This document shows positions 14,684 to 22,655 of a stretch of DNA of 33,017 bases, piece by piece. The first letter of the stretch is position 1, and each line of letters begins with the position of its first letter. The position numbers and the translations under genes are program-made. Source of the stretch: Intrasporangium_A sp039812505 (GTDB lineage Bacteria > Actinomycetota > Actinomycetes > Actinomycetales > Dermatophilaceae); NCBI RefSeq assembly GCF_039812505.1, contig NZ_JBDIAQ010000026.1, positions 1 to 33,017 of the forward strand, in the 5' to 3' direction. The notes under the pieces were generated by a model, which was not told where the DNA came from, did no database searches, and saw nothing but the letters and a program-made list of their open reading frames with translations.

Positions 14684-15825
14684 CGACCGTCCTGATCGCC
14701 CCGGACAAGTTCAAGGGCTCGCTGACCGCCGCTGAGGTCGCCTCCGCTGTCGCGACGGGCCTGCGGCGGGTGACGGCCGACGCACAGGTCCGCATCCTGC
14801 CCGTCGCGGACGGCGGAGACGGCACGGTGGCGGCCGCGGTCGCAGCCGGCTTCACCGCGGTCCCGGCCACCGCCTCCGGGCCCACTGGCGAACCCGTCGA
14901 CACGGCGTGGGCCCGCCGGGGTGACACCGCGGTCATCGAGATGGCCGACGTCGCAGGACTGCTCCGGCTGCCAGGCGGCCGTCCCGACCCGCTCCATGCC
15001 ACCAGCCGCGGCCTGGGGGAGGTCATCGCCGCCGCGATCGACGCGGGCTGCCGCGAGATCGTCGTCGGCATCGGCGGCAGCGCCAGCACCGACGGCGGGG
15101 CCGGCATGCTCCAGGCACTCGGTGCGCGACTGCGTGATCGCCGGGGCCGCGACCTGGGCCCTGGCGGTGCCGCGCTGTCCGCGCTCGCCACGGTCGACCT
15201 GACCGCGCTGCGCCGGCGTACCGAAGCCGTGCGGTTCACCTTCGCCTGCGACGTCGACAATCCGCTCACCGGGGCGCGCGGCGCCGCGGCCGTCTACGGC
15301 CCGCAGAAGGGCGCGACGCCTGCCGAGGTGCGGCTGCTCGACGCGGCCCTGGGCCACTGGGCCGACATCGTCGCGGAGGCGACCGGACGCGACGAACGGG
15401 AGACGCCGGGCGCGGGCGCCGCCGGAGGAGTGGGGTATGCCGCTCGCATCCTCATGGGCGCGACGCTACGTCCGGGGGTCGGCCTCGTGCTCGAGCTGGT
15501 CGGCTTCCACGAGGTGCTCGCGAGCCTCGGCCCGGGTGACCTCGTGATCACCGGTGAGGGCTCGCTCGACGAACAGACCCTGCACGGCAAGGCGCCCGCC
15601 GGAGTCGCCGCAGCCGCCCGGGACCGCGGCGTCCCGGTCGTCGCCGTCTGCGGACGCAACACGCTCACGAGCGAGCGGCTCGGATGCGCCGGCATCTCGG
15701 CGGCATACGCGCTGCTGGATGTCGAGCCGGACCTCGACAGGTGCCTCACGCACCCGCTGCCCCTTCTCGAGCGGCTCGGCGAGCGCATCGCGCGCCGGCA
15801 CCTGGGCGCGGGTGGTCAGCGGTAG
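14680..15825 (+). CDS. Glycerate kinase (GlxK/GarK type)
   Basis: The protein of 381 residues phosphorylates D-glycerate with ATP, feeding glyoxylate or serine-derived carbon into glycolysis. Family motifs are present throughout: APDKFKGSLTA (7-17), VADGGDGT (about 43-50), GIGGSASTDGGAGM (about 130), DVDNPLTG (about 191) and ITGEGSLDEQT (about 289). The length is the family norm. The start is GTG at 14680 with GGGGGCGG about 8 nt before. Its 3' end overlaps convergent yajQ by 10 bp. Whether the product is 2- or 3-phosphoglycerate cannot be told from sequence alone. Confidence 0.95.
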   Translation: MTTVLIAPDKFKGSLTAAEVASAVATGLRRVTADAQVRILPVADGGDGTVAAAVAAGFTAVPATASGPTGEPVDTAWARRGDTAVIEMADVAGLLRLPGGRPDPLHATSRGLGEVIAAAIDAGCREIVVGIGGSASTDGGAGMLQALGARLRDRRGRDLGPGGAALSALATVDLTALRRRTEAVRFTFACDVDNPLTGARGAAAVYGPQKGATPAEVRLLDAALGHWADIVAEATGRDERETPGAGAAGGVGYAARILMGATLRPGVGLVLELVGFHEVLASLGPGDLVITGEGSLDEQTLHGKAPAGVAAAARDRGVPVVAVCGRNTLTSERLGCAGISAAYALLDVEPDLDRCLTHPLPLLERLGERIARRHLGAGGQR

Positions 15826-16307
15826 TTCGTGAAGTTCAGCGCGACGTCGAGGTCGGCCTCCTTGAGGAGGCGTTGGACGGCCTGCAGGTCGTCGCGTGAC
15901 TTGCTGGTGACGCGCAGCTCGTCGCCCTGGATCTGGGACTTCACGCCCCGAGGCCCCTCGTCCCGGATCAGCTTGTTGATCTTCTTCGCGCTCTCCTGCG
16001 AGATGCCCTCCTTGAGCCCGGCGTCGAGCTTGTACTCCTTGCCGGAGACGCGCGGCTTCTCGGGGACGTCGAGGTGCTTGAGGCTGACCTTGCGCTTGAC
16101 GAGGTGGGTCTTGACGACGTCGAGGACGGCCAGGCAGCGCTCCTCGGTGTTGGCCTTCATCGCGATCGACTCGCCGGAGAGCTCGACGGAGGCCCCGACG
16201 TTCTTGAAGTCGTAGCGGGTGGCGATCTCCTTGGCGGCGGAGTTGACCGCGTTGGCGACCTCCTGCTTGTCGAACTTGCTGACGATGTCGAAGGACGAGT
16301 CGGCCAT
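15816..16307 (-). CDS. yajQ: YajQ family nucleotide-binding protein
   Basis: The protein of 163 residues belongs to the YajQ family, cytosolic proteins with two ferredoxin-like folds. Family members bind nucleic acids, and some bind cyclic di-GMP. It starts MADSSFDIVSKFDKQEV and contains ATRYDFKNV and ISQESAKKINKLIRDEG. It ends LDVALNFTNYR, the highly conserved family terminus. The ATG at 16307 has AAGGAG upstream; the frame extends further but without similarity. It converges on the glycerate kinase gene and is the last chromosomal protein gene before tRNA-Tyr and the conjugative element. Confidence 0.96.
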   Translation of the reverse strand: MADSSFDIVSKFDKQEVANAVNSAAKEIATRYDFKNVGASVELSGESIAMKANTEERCLAVLDVVKTHLVKRKVSLKHLDVPEKPRVSGKEYKLDAGLKEGISQESAKKINKLIRDEGPRGVKSQIQGDELRVTSKSRDDLQAVQRLLKEADLDVALNFTNYR

Positions 16308-16408
16308 GGTGGCTCCTTGCGGGTGCGGCTGGGCGGGGTGGGCGGCGCGTCGTCCGGGGTAGGTTCGAACCGGCGCCCGATCTCTTGCTATCCTTCCAGA
16401 CGCACCAC

Positions 16409-16489
16409 GGCAGGTTGTCCGAGCGGCCAATGGAAGCGGACTGTAAATCCGTCGCGAAAGCTACGAAGGTTCGAATCCTTCACCTGCCA
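16409..16489 (+). tRNA. tRNA-Tyr (anticodon GTA)
   Basis: The acceptor stem GGCAGGT (16409-16415) pairs with ACCTGCC (16482-16488), and the discriminator is A16489. The anticodon loop CTGTAAA (16441-16447) gives GTA at 16443-16445. The long variable arm (CGCGAAAGCTACG region) is that of class II tRNA-Tyr, and the T-arm has GGTTCGAATCC. The CCA end is not encoded. An integrase gene follows, so the 3' part of this gene is the probable attachment core of the element. Confidence 0.96.
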
Positions 16490-16500
16490 CGTCGTGCGTG

Positions 16501-16542
16501 GAAGGGCCTCTGACCAGCGGAAACGTCGGTCCGGGGCCCTTC
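16501..16542 (+). terminator. Terminator hairpin after tRNA-Tyr
   Basis: GAAGGGCC (16501-16508) pairs with GGCCCTTC (16535-16542). Inside, GACC pairs with GGTC across a symmetrical 3-nt internal loop. It starts 11 nt after the tRNA and probably ends its transcript. If the attachment core lies within the tRNA gene, this hairpin was brought by the element. Confidence 0.6.
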
Positions 16543-16590
16543 TGCTCGGGTCCGGCTGACTCCGGCTCTGAGTGGCTGTATACGGGTGTT

Positions 16591-16610
16591 CGCGACAAAT
16601 ACGCGACAAA
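16591..16610. repeat. Paired CGCGACAAA sites, candidate integrase arm sites
   Basis: CGCGACAAA occurs at 16591-16599 and 16602-16610, in direct orientation and 11 bp apart, between the tRNA-Tyr end and the integrase stop. Short direct repeats beside an attachment core are the usual form of integrase arm-type or excisionase sites. No experimental basis exists here. Confidence 0.4.
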
Positions 16611-16632
16611 GTTTCGGGCCGCACAGCCCCTC

Positions 16633-18045
16633 TCACGGGTCGCGGTGGAGGGCTGCCTCGATCCGCTGCCGGGCCTGCTCCTCCTGCCCGTAGACGCACT
16701 TGGCGTATACACGCAGGAGGACGTGCACGCTGTGGCCCGCCCACTCGGCCACCTGGGTGGCCGGTACGCCTGCGTTCAGCCAGGTGGAGACGCAGGCGTG
16801 TCGGAGATCGTACGGGCGGCGGGCAAGGGGTGAGGCGGCCTGCTCCGGCGTCAGGGCGGCCTCGCGCGCCTGCTTCCACACCCGGTAGACCGTCCCCATG
16901 GGCAGCGGCTTGGAGAAGGGCCGCGGCAGCGGGCGACCCATGATGCCGAAGCGGCTGACGAAGAGCCGCCCGTCCGGGCTGCACTCGAACTGGTCGAGAT
17001 GCGTCCGCAGGGTGGCGACCAGGTCAGGGTGGGCCGGAACCTGTCTGACGTGGCGGCTGGTCCGGTGTTTGAGAGGGCGGTCCTCGTCGGCGGTGTGGGA
17101 GTCCGACCAAGCCGAGCCGGCCGCCTGCGTTGACCCTCGGAGGGTCAGCTCGCCCCAACCTTGCTCCGGCAGGTAGAGGTCATCGAACCTCAGGTGTCGA
17201 GCTTCGGCAGGTCTCAGCCCGGCGTAGTAGAGGCACGCGAAGAAGGCTTCGAGCGAGGGGTACAGCTCGTGAACGGCGGCAAGGAGCGCCCGAGCCTGGT
17301 GTGGGTTGACGACGACGCGGCGGTCCACGACCTCGAACTGGGTCGACCGCTTGACCCTAATCGACTCCATCGGGTTCGCGGGGAGACGGCGCAACTCGAC
17401 GGCGTACGCGAGTGCGCTGAACAGTGCGGATCGCTTGCGTGCGGTTGTCGCCGCTGCCGCGGGGCTGCCATCGAGCTTGAGGCCGCACGCCTCCATCGCT
17501 CGTCGGCTCACTTGGGGATCGGCGAGGTGCCCGATGGGGACGGATCTCGCTCGGACCCAGGTGATCACCTCGGCGATGTCCTCGGGTGGGGTGGCGGTGC
17601 TTATCGGCTCCCCGCGTTCCCCGGTGTTGAAGGCCCAGCCTTGAAGGGCCTGGCGCAACCTCTTGTCGTCGGGGGCGCGCCGGTCCGAGGTGAGCAGGGC
17701 GGTCGTCACGCTGACCAGCGCCTCCGCTATGCCTTTCCGGTGCCGTGGGGACGCGGTGGGCCACTTGAGGTCGACGAAATCGCAGGCGTGCTCAAGCCAC
17801 GTGACGTCATCGACTGCGGGCAGCATCGATGGTGGCAGGCCGGAGTCGAAGCCGAAGGGTTCTCCCTTGCGGTGAGCGGTGATCAGCTCTGCCCGGAAGG
17901 ACTCTGCGGCCTTGCTGGTGGCGAAGGTCTTGCCGTGCGTCTTGAGGCCGACTCGCCATCTCACCCGGTAGGTCTTGCCGCGCTTTCCTTCGTAGGGAGC
18001 GCTGTTCCAGATGCGCACTTCGTGGGTGCGCCTCGTCGGCGGCAT
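16633..18045 (-). CDS. int: Tyrosine recombinase (element integrase)
   Basis: The phage-type integrase of 470 residues cuts and rejoins DNA at the tRNA-Tyr attachment site. The N-terminal part (YRVRWRVGLKTHGKTF) is the arm-binding type domain. Catalytic residues are Arg278 in YYAGLRPAEARHL, probably Lys326, Arg415 in YDLRHACVS, His438 in WAGHSV and nucleophile Tyr447 in RVYAKCV. The first His of the usual HxLRH box is Tyr412, a substitution I recall as frequent in actinobacterial integrases. The length is normal and the frame is intact, so the element may still be mobile. The start lies 6 nt after the excisionase stop, which suggests one transcript. Confidence 0.95.
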   Translation of the reverse strand: MPPTRRTHEVRIWNSAPYEGKRGKTYRVRWRVGLKTHGKTFATSKAAESFRAELITAHRKGEPFGFDSGLPPSMLPAVDDVTWLEHACDFVDLKWPTASPRHRKGIAEALVSVTTALLTSDRRAPDDKRLRQALQGWAFNTGERGEPISTATPPEDIAEVITWVRARSVPIGHLADPQVSRRAMEACGLKLDGSPAAAATTARKRSALFSALAYAVELRRLPANPMESIRVKRSTQFEVVDRRVVVNPHQARALLAAVHELYPSLEAFFACLYYAGLRPAEARHLRFDDLYLPEQGWGELTLRGSTQAAGSAWSDSHTADEDRPLKHRTSRHVRQVPAHPDLVATLRTHLDQFECSPDGRLFVSRFGIMGRPLPRPFSKPLPMGTVYRVWKQAREAALTPEQAASPLARRPYDLRHACVSTWLNAGVPATQVAEWAGHSVHVLLRVYAKCVYGQEEQARQRIEAALHRDP

Positions 18046-18051
18046 CGCGGG

Positions 18052-18261
18052 CTACGTCGTCTGCTCCAGCGACTCGAGCCAGCGCTCGAAGTCGGCGCGG
18101 CGGATCCGCAGGTCGCCGTTGGGCAGCTTGATACAGGGTGGCGCCTTGCGGGCGGCTCGCCAGTCGTAGAACGTCGAGCGGGCGACGCCGAGCTCTTCGC
18201 AGATGTCGCGGACGGTCAGGTGTTGACGAGATCCGCTGGCCTTGGCGGTGATGGTAGTCAT
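18052..18261 (-). CDS. xis: AlpA/MerR-like excisionase
   Basis: The protein of 69 residues is a small winged helix-turn-helix protein of the AlpA/excisionase class. It reads LTVRDICEELGVARSTFYDW followed by a basic wing (LPNGDLRIRRADFERWLES). Such proteins bend attachment-site DNA and favour excision. The ATG at 18261 is preceded by GGAAGGAG. It lies directly upstream of int in the same direction, the standard arrangement. A purely transcriptional role cannot be excluded. Confidence 0.85.
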   Translation of the reverse strand: MTTITAKASGSRQHLTVRDICEELGVARSTFYDWRAARKAPPCIKLPNGDLRIRRADFERWLESLEQTT

Positions 18262-18392
18262 TGACGCTCCTTCCAGATCCGGTATGTCTCGTCTACGGCC
18301 GGACGGGGCAACCATGAGTTGTGCTGTCGTCCAATGCCGGTCGATTGCTTGAGCGCCAGCTCGACCGCGGTCGTGGGGCCGGCGTGGCGGTG

Positions 18393-19922
18393 TCACAGCT
18401 GTGGGCCGGTCGCTGGTTCCGCCTCGCGGGTGGGGTGCCGTCGGGCGGTGATGTGCTGGGGCAGGTCGTGGGCGATGGCCGCGGCTGCGGTCTCGGCGGT
18501 CAGGATGGCCTGTTCGAGGTCGGGTAGGTCGCTGTGGTGCAGGGGGACGAGCCGGCCGGTGATCCGGGCGCGGAGCCGGTCGGTGGTTGCTTCGAGACTG
18601 CGGGCGTGGCCGAAGAGGATGCCGGCGTCGAGCAGCCGCGCCGGGAGCGGGCTGATCTGCCGGGTCAGGGCGGCCAGGTCGTGGCAGGCTGCGGTGAGGC
18701 TGTCGAGGGCCCGTTCTCGCTGGTGGGCTAGGCCGAGACGGCCGAGGTCCGGCGCGCGGGCGATGACCTGCTCGAGCGTGGCGTGCACCTGTTGCGCGGC
18801 CTCGATATAGGCGAGGCTGGGGCGCACCATCGTGGTGGCCGGCCCCCACGCGGCGACGGCACCCTGCAGGTCGTGGGCTGCGGCACGCAGCTGGGCCCGG
18901 ATACTGGCGTCCACTTCGGCGACCGGTCTACTGGGTGCTGGCTGCGGCCCGCCGGCATCGGGGCTGGGTGTGGTAGCGGCCAGGAGCGCGTCGAGGCCGG
19001 CGTAGACGTGCACGCTCTGGCTGGTGAGGTTGCGGATCACCTCGATGCTGGGCACGGACACTGCCAGCTCCGCGCGGCAGGCGCGGACCCAGTCGGTGAC
19101 GGCTCGGTCGAGCAGCCCGGGCAGGGAGGCGGGCGCCCACCTGCCCGTCGGTCCTGTTGGCGCGCCAGGTGCGCGGTGACGCGCGGGCGGGGGGAGGGCG
19201 GCATACGGGATGGGCTGGTCGGTGCCGTGGGCCAGCCGCGCGGCCGAGGTGGCGGCGTGCCGTGCGATGGCCAGGGCCCGGGGCAGCCCATCCGGCTCGA
19301 TCAGGGTCAGGGTGTGCCGGGCCACCGAGTCGGTCAGGGCGAGGATGTCGCGGGCGAGCCGGGTGACGGGCCCGGTGCCCAGGTCGGGCTTGTCGGGGTC
19401 GTGCTGGTGGGCGTACAGCAGGTCGGTCAGCGCGCCGAGGGTGATGGCGAGCCGGGCCAGCGGGTGCGGGTCGGCCGGGTCGGCGGGCTGCACGTCGCTG
19501 CGCAGGTCGAGGCTGCGGTGTGGGATCTGCCACCCGTCGCGGGTGCGGGTGGCGGGGATCTGGCCGCAGAGGATCCGGTCGTGGATCGTGCGGCGAGGGA
19601 TCCCGGTCAGGCGTGCTGCCTCGGTGAGGGTGAGCTCGTGCGTGCCGGGGGAGACGGCCAGCGGGGTGGGGTAGGCCTTGACGGCGTGGTAGAGCGGCAG
19701 CGCCTCGTGCTCGACCAGGCCGGGCCCGACGGGACGCCGGTACAGGGTCTCGACCAGGAACCGATAGAGGGTCTGGTCGAAGGACTCCCACAGTGCCGTG
19801 GGGACCGGGTCGCGGCACTCGAGGACCAGCCCGGTCAGGTGGTGGGCGCGCTCGAGCAGGTCGCTGATCGTCGTCGCGGTCGGCGTCACCGGCACGGGCC
19901 GGGGCGGGCCGGCGGCGGTCAT
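18393..19922 (-). CDS. Uncharacterised helix-turn-helix protein of the element
   Basis: I do not recognise a family for this protein of 509 residues. Residues about 97-139 (LTLTEAARLTGIPRRTIHDR, then a GWQIPHRSLD end) form an excisionase-type helix-turn-helix, here embedded in a large protein. The rest is alanine-, leucine- and proline-rich and probably mostly helical, with no membrane segment and no catalytic motif that I can see. Its start overlaps the stop of the preceding 114-residue gene (ATGA), so it is the last gene of the primase operon. A role in replication or copy control is possible. The 131 bp between it and the excisionase gene show no further gene. Confidence 0.75.
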   Translation of the reverse strand: MTAAGPPRPVPVTPTATTISDLLERAHHLTGLVLECRDPVPTALWESFDQTLYRFLVETLYRRPVGPGLVEHEALPLYHAVKAYPTPLAVSPGTHELTLTEAARLTGIPRRTIHDRILCGQIPATRTRDGWQIPHRSLDLRSDVQPADPADPHPLARLAITLGALTDLLYAHQHDPDKPDLGTGPVTRLARDILALTDSVARHTLTLIEPDGLPRALAIARHAATSAARLAHGTDQPIPYAALPPPARHRAPGAPTGPTGRWAPASLPGLLDRAVTDWVRACRAELAVSVPSIEVIRNLTSQSVHVYAGLDALLAATTPSPDAGGPQPAPSRPVAEVDASIRAQLRAAAHDLQGAVAAWGPATTMVRPSLAYIEAAQQVHATLEQVIARAPDLGRLGLAHQRERALDSLTAACHDLAALTRQISPLPARLLDAGILFGHARSLEATTDRLRARITGRLVPLHHSDLPDLEQAILTAETAAAAIAHDLPQHITARRHPTREAEPATGPQL

Positions 19923-20263
19923 GACCGGCCTCGCGGCTGCCCGGCGGCCGCGTCGAGCCGGACCGCCTGCTCGCGTAGGTGCGTGAGGTGGCCGCGCCAG
20001 AGCCCGGCATCCTCCTCGGCCGGTTCGGGGCCGGGCGTGTCGAGCCGCTCGAGCGCGGCGGCCACATGCCCGGCGATCGTGTCACGGCGCGGCGCGAGCG
20101 TTGCAGGGGCGGGGTGCAGCCCGGCGGCGACCAGCCGTAGCTGCGCGGCGAGCGCGGTCCATGGGCTGAACGGGTCGCGGTGCGCGCGGGTGTCGGCCAG
20201 CACCGCGGCGGCGTGCAGCTCGGCGGCTGCCTGGTCGGCGGGGAGGGCGGGGAGCAGGTTCAC
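19919..20263 (-). CDS. Small uncharacterised protein of the primase operon
   Basis: The protein of 114 residues begins at a GTG (20261-20263) with GGAG 11 nt upstream, and starts MNLLPALPADQAAAELHAAA. It is alanine-rich and predicted helical, with no membrane segment or known motif. It lies 29 bp after the primase stop and its own stop overlaps the next start (ATGA), so it belongs to the same operon. Similar small proteins sit in actinobacterial conjugative elements, but I cannot assign a function. Confidence 0.65.
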   Translation of the reverse strand: MNLLPALPADQAAAELHAAAVLADTRAHRDPFSPWTALAAQLRLVAAGLHPAPATLAPRRDTIAGHVAAALERLDTPGPEPAEEDAGLWRGHLTHLREQAVRLDAAAGQPRGRS

Positions 20264-20292
20264 GGGGTGGGTCTCCTTTGCTGGCAGGGGGT

Positions 20293-21810
20293 TCAGAGCA
20301 GTTCGGGGCCGGGCGGGTGCGCGAGTGCGTGGGCGGGTGGGGGCATGCCGGTCGGTTCGGTCTCGAGGGCGTGGCCCAGGGCGGCGGTGAGCGTGCCGTG
20401 GGGGTTCCAGCCGTGCCGGGTCATCTCGGCGGTGGCCTGCTCGAGCAGGACGTGCCGCAGCCCGGGGCCGAGCCACCGGGTCAGCGGCGTCAGGACGGCG
20501 ATGGTGTCGCGGACCGGTTCGCGGGCGCCCTGTTGCAAGGACAGCCGGGCCAGGTCCCGGCCGGGCAGGAACGTGACCGGCGCGAGCACGGCCGGCGAGC
20601 CGCTCGAGAGCCACGCGCCCGGGTGGTGCGGTGTGGGCGGGTCGAGCAGCTGGCGCAGCCGGGCGGTGGTGTCGGGGCCGGTGAGCCACTCGGCGGGGTC
20701 TGTGCCGGCCGGTAGCCGGGTGACCAGGGCGGGCCGGTGCCCGGTGAGGCAGAGCTGGGTGAGCCAGCGGTCGGTGCCTTCCCGCCCGGCCTGGTCGCCG
20801 TCCAGGACGATCCGGGGTGGGTTGCTGCTCAAGGCGAGCACCTGCGCTGCTTGGGTGGCCGAGACGGTCACCCCGCTGGTGGTGACCGGGGCGATGCGAT
20901 GGGTCAGGCCTGCGGTCGCTGCCGCGGCGGCGACCGCGAGGGCATCGAGGACGCCTTCGACGACGACGACGCTGCCGTCGCCGGCCAGCTCGTGGTGGCT
21001 GGGCCGGTAGAGGGTCCGGCTCTTGTCGTAGACGGCGGTGCGGGTCGGGTTGCGGTACTTCGGCGCGGCCGGGTGGCCGGTGATGTCGCGGCCGATGAAC
21101 CCGCGGATCCGCCCGTCGGGTTCGGTGACCGGCACGACGATCCGGCCGTGCAGGGTGTCGACCAGTCCCCCGGACCGTCCTGGCCGGGAAAGGTCGAGGG
21201 CGAGCAGCTCGTCGTCGCTGACCCCGTCCGCGCGGAGCCGGTCGGTCAGGCTGGTCCAACCCGGCGTGGCGTACCCAACCAGGCCCGCGCCCGGAGTCTT
21301 CGCCTGTAGGGCAGTCAGGTCGATCCCCCGCTCACGTGTGAGCCATGTCGCGGCGTACCTGCTCGCTGCGCTCCCGCCGAGGTGGCCCCACGCGAGCGCG
21401 TTGACCTCGAACGCCCGCTCGGAGCCGACGGCCGGGTCGGCGGACGGGTCGGTGTCGCGGACCAGCCGCAGCCGCGGCCGGCCCAGCGTCCGGGACGCGA
21501 TCTGGGCCGATGGCGCGGCGGCGGTGGGGGCGTTGGCCCCGAGGGCGGCGACCGCGCCCCGGAAGTCGAGGCCGTGCAGCCGGGCCACGAAGTCGATCAC
21601 GTCTCCGGAGGCGCCGCAGCCGAAGCAGTGGTACCGGTCCGGGATCGCGTCGACCGACAGGGACGGGGTGTGGTCCTCGTGGAACGGGCAGGGCCCGACC
21701 CAGCCGCGCCCGCGCGGGCGCAGCTCGACACCCGCGGCGGCGATCACCTCGGCGATCGGGTACTGGGCGCGGATGCGGGCGACATCCACCCGTCCGGGTA
21801 TGACGGTCAC
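20293..21810 (-). CDS. CHC2 zinc-finger and Toprim DNA primase
   Basis: The DnaG-like primase of 505 residues has an N-terminal CHC2 zinc finger with Cys41, His44, Cys62 and Cys65 (CPFHEDHTPS and YHCFGCG). A linker and a primase-like core follow (HGRIVVPVTEPDGRIRGFIG, about 221-240). The Toprim domain has Glu285 in VVVVEGVLDAL and Asp337/Asp339 in IVLDGDQAGREG. It would make RNA primers for the transferred strand or for replication of the excised element. The C-terminal 130 residues are less conserved. No helicase domain is visible. Its start overlaps the previous stop by 4 nt, coupling it to the 246-residue gene. Confidence 0.92.
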   Translation of the reverse strand: MTVIPGRVDVARIRAQYPIAEVIAAAGVELRPRGRGWVGPCPFHEDHTPSLSVDAIPDRYHCFGCGASGDVIDFVARLHGLDFRGAVAALGANAPTAAAPSAQIASRTLGRPRLRLVRDTDPSADPAVGSERAFEVNALAWGHLGGSAASRYAATWLTRERGIDLTALQAKTPGAGLVGYATPGWTSLTDRLRADGVSDDELLALDLSRPGRSGGLVDTLHGRIVVPVTEPDGRIRGFIGRDITGHPAAPKYRNPTRTAVYDKSRTLYRPSHHELAGDGSVVVVEGVLDALAVAAAAATAGLTHRIAPVTTSGVTVSATQAAQVLALSSNPPRIVLDGDQAGREGTDRWLTQLCLTGHRPALVTRLPAGTDPAEWLTGPDTTARLRQLLDPPTPHHPGAWLSSGSPAVLAPVTFLPGRDLARLSLQQGAREPVRDTIAVLTPLTRWLGPGLRHVLLEQATAEMTRHGWNPHGTLTAALGHALETEPTGMPPPAHALAHPPGPELL

Positions 21811-22547
21811 AGCCGCACCCCCAGCTCGGGACCGGCCTCACGCTCGGGCACGGCGCGGGCGGCGTGCGGGTCGGTCTGGTGGGCGTGGACGAGCTGCGCG
21901 AACCGGGCCGGGTCGAGGTGGATGTCGATCTGGGTGGCGTCGGCGAACGCGGCCTCGACCGCCGCGGGTGTCACGCCGGTGGCCAGGACCGCGTACTCGT
22001 CCCAGGTCGGGTCGTACGCGAACAGCACCCCGCGGCCACTGACGGGGTCCGGCCGCAGCGTGATCCGTTGCTCGCCGCGGGCGCCCCACCGGGCCCCGAA
22101 CTGGCGGTCCGCGACCGTGACGACCCCATGGCAGGCGGCGAACTGTCTCGGGCCGACCCACTCCAGGCCCGGCACCGGCCGAGCGGGGGTCTGGTGCCCG
22201 CAGGCGGCGGTGTGCAGCCGATGGGGGTCGGTGATGCCGGCGTCGAGGCTGGCGGTGAGACGTTCGGCGATGGTGAAGGGGCCCTCGCCGAGTGCGGGTG
22301 CGAGGAGTAACCCGGCCGCCTGAGCGTAGGCGTTGCGCAGCCCGAGCCGGTACCAGTAGTCCACGTCGGTCGCGTCGGCGATGGAGCTGGTTGCCGGGGC
22401 GTCGTGATTGAGGCCACGGGAGGTGTTGCTGGACAGGGCGATCAGCTCCTGCACGACCCGGGATGTCTCGTGCGCCTGCAGATCGGTTGCTGGCTGGGGT
22501 GGTTGCGGCGGGTCCTGGTGGGGGATCGGGGTGGCCGGGACTGACAT
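21807..22547 (-). CDS. Uncharacterised protein heading the primase operon
   Basis: I do not recognise this protein of 246 residues. After a proline-rich N-terminus (about 25 residues) it appears globular and alpha/beta, with ADATDVDYWYRLGLRNAYAQ, HRLHTAACGHQTP and FAYDPTWDEYAVLATG as distinctive segments. It has no membrane segment. The ATG at 22547 follows AAGAGAGG. The stop overlaps the primase start (ATGA), which implies a working link with the primase. A near-perfect 19-bp palindrome lies 13 nt upstream and may control the operon. Confidence 0.7.
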   Translation of the reverse strand: MSVPATPIPHQDPPQPPQPATDLQAHETSRVVQELIALSSNTSRGLNHDAPATSSIADATDVDYWYRLGLRNAYAQAAGLLLAPALGEGPFTIAERLTASLDAGITDPHRLHTAACGHQTPARPVPGLEWVGPRQFAACHGVVTVADRQFGARWGARGEQRITLRPDPVSGRGVLFAYDPTWDEYAVLATGVTPAAVEAAFADATQIDIHLDPARFAQLVHAHQTDPHAARAVPEREAGPELGVRL

Positions 22548-22560
22548 GGGTGCCTCTCTT

Positions 22561-22579
22561 GCGTGAGACCGTCTCGCGC
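22561..22579. promoter_or_regulatory. Palindromic operator before the primase operon
   Basis: GAGACCGTCTC (22565-22575) is a perfect palindrome around a central base, extended by GCG/CGC to 22561-22579 with one mismatched pair. It lies 13 nt upstream of the start of the first operon gene and is well placed for a repressor. No regulator is identified. Confidence 0.4.
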
Positions 22580-22655
22580 GTCATGTCAGGACAACGGCGC
22601 CCACGTGGCACCATCGGACTGACCCGGGCCCCAGGCAGGCCCGGCCTCGGGTGGT

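Noticed and set aside
16633..18045. Integrase inactivation because Tyr412 replaces the first His of the HxLRH box
   Set aside because: YDLRH variants are, as I recall, common in actinobacterial integrases, and the Arg, His and Tyr essential residues are present.
18783..20390. 535-codon plus-strand frame opposite the 509-residue protein
   Set aside because: It spans several minus-strand genes that overlap by ATGA, and its composition is a glycine/valine shadow. The minus-strand reading has a helix-turn-helix motif and coupled starts.
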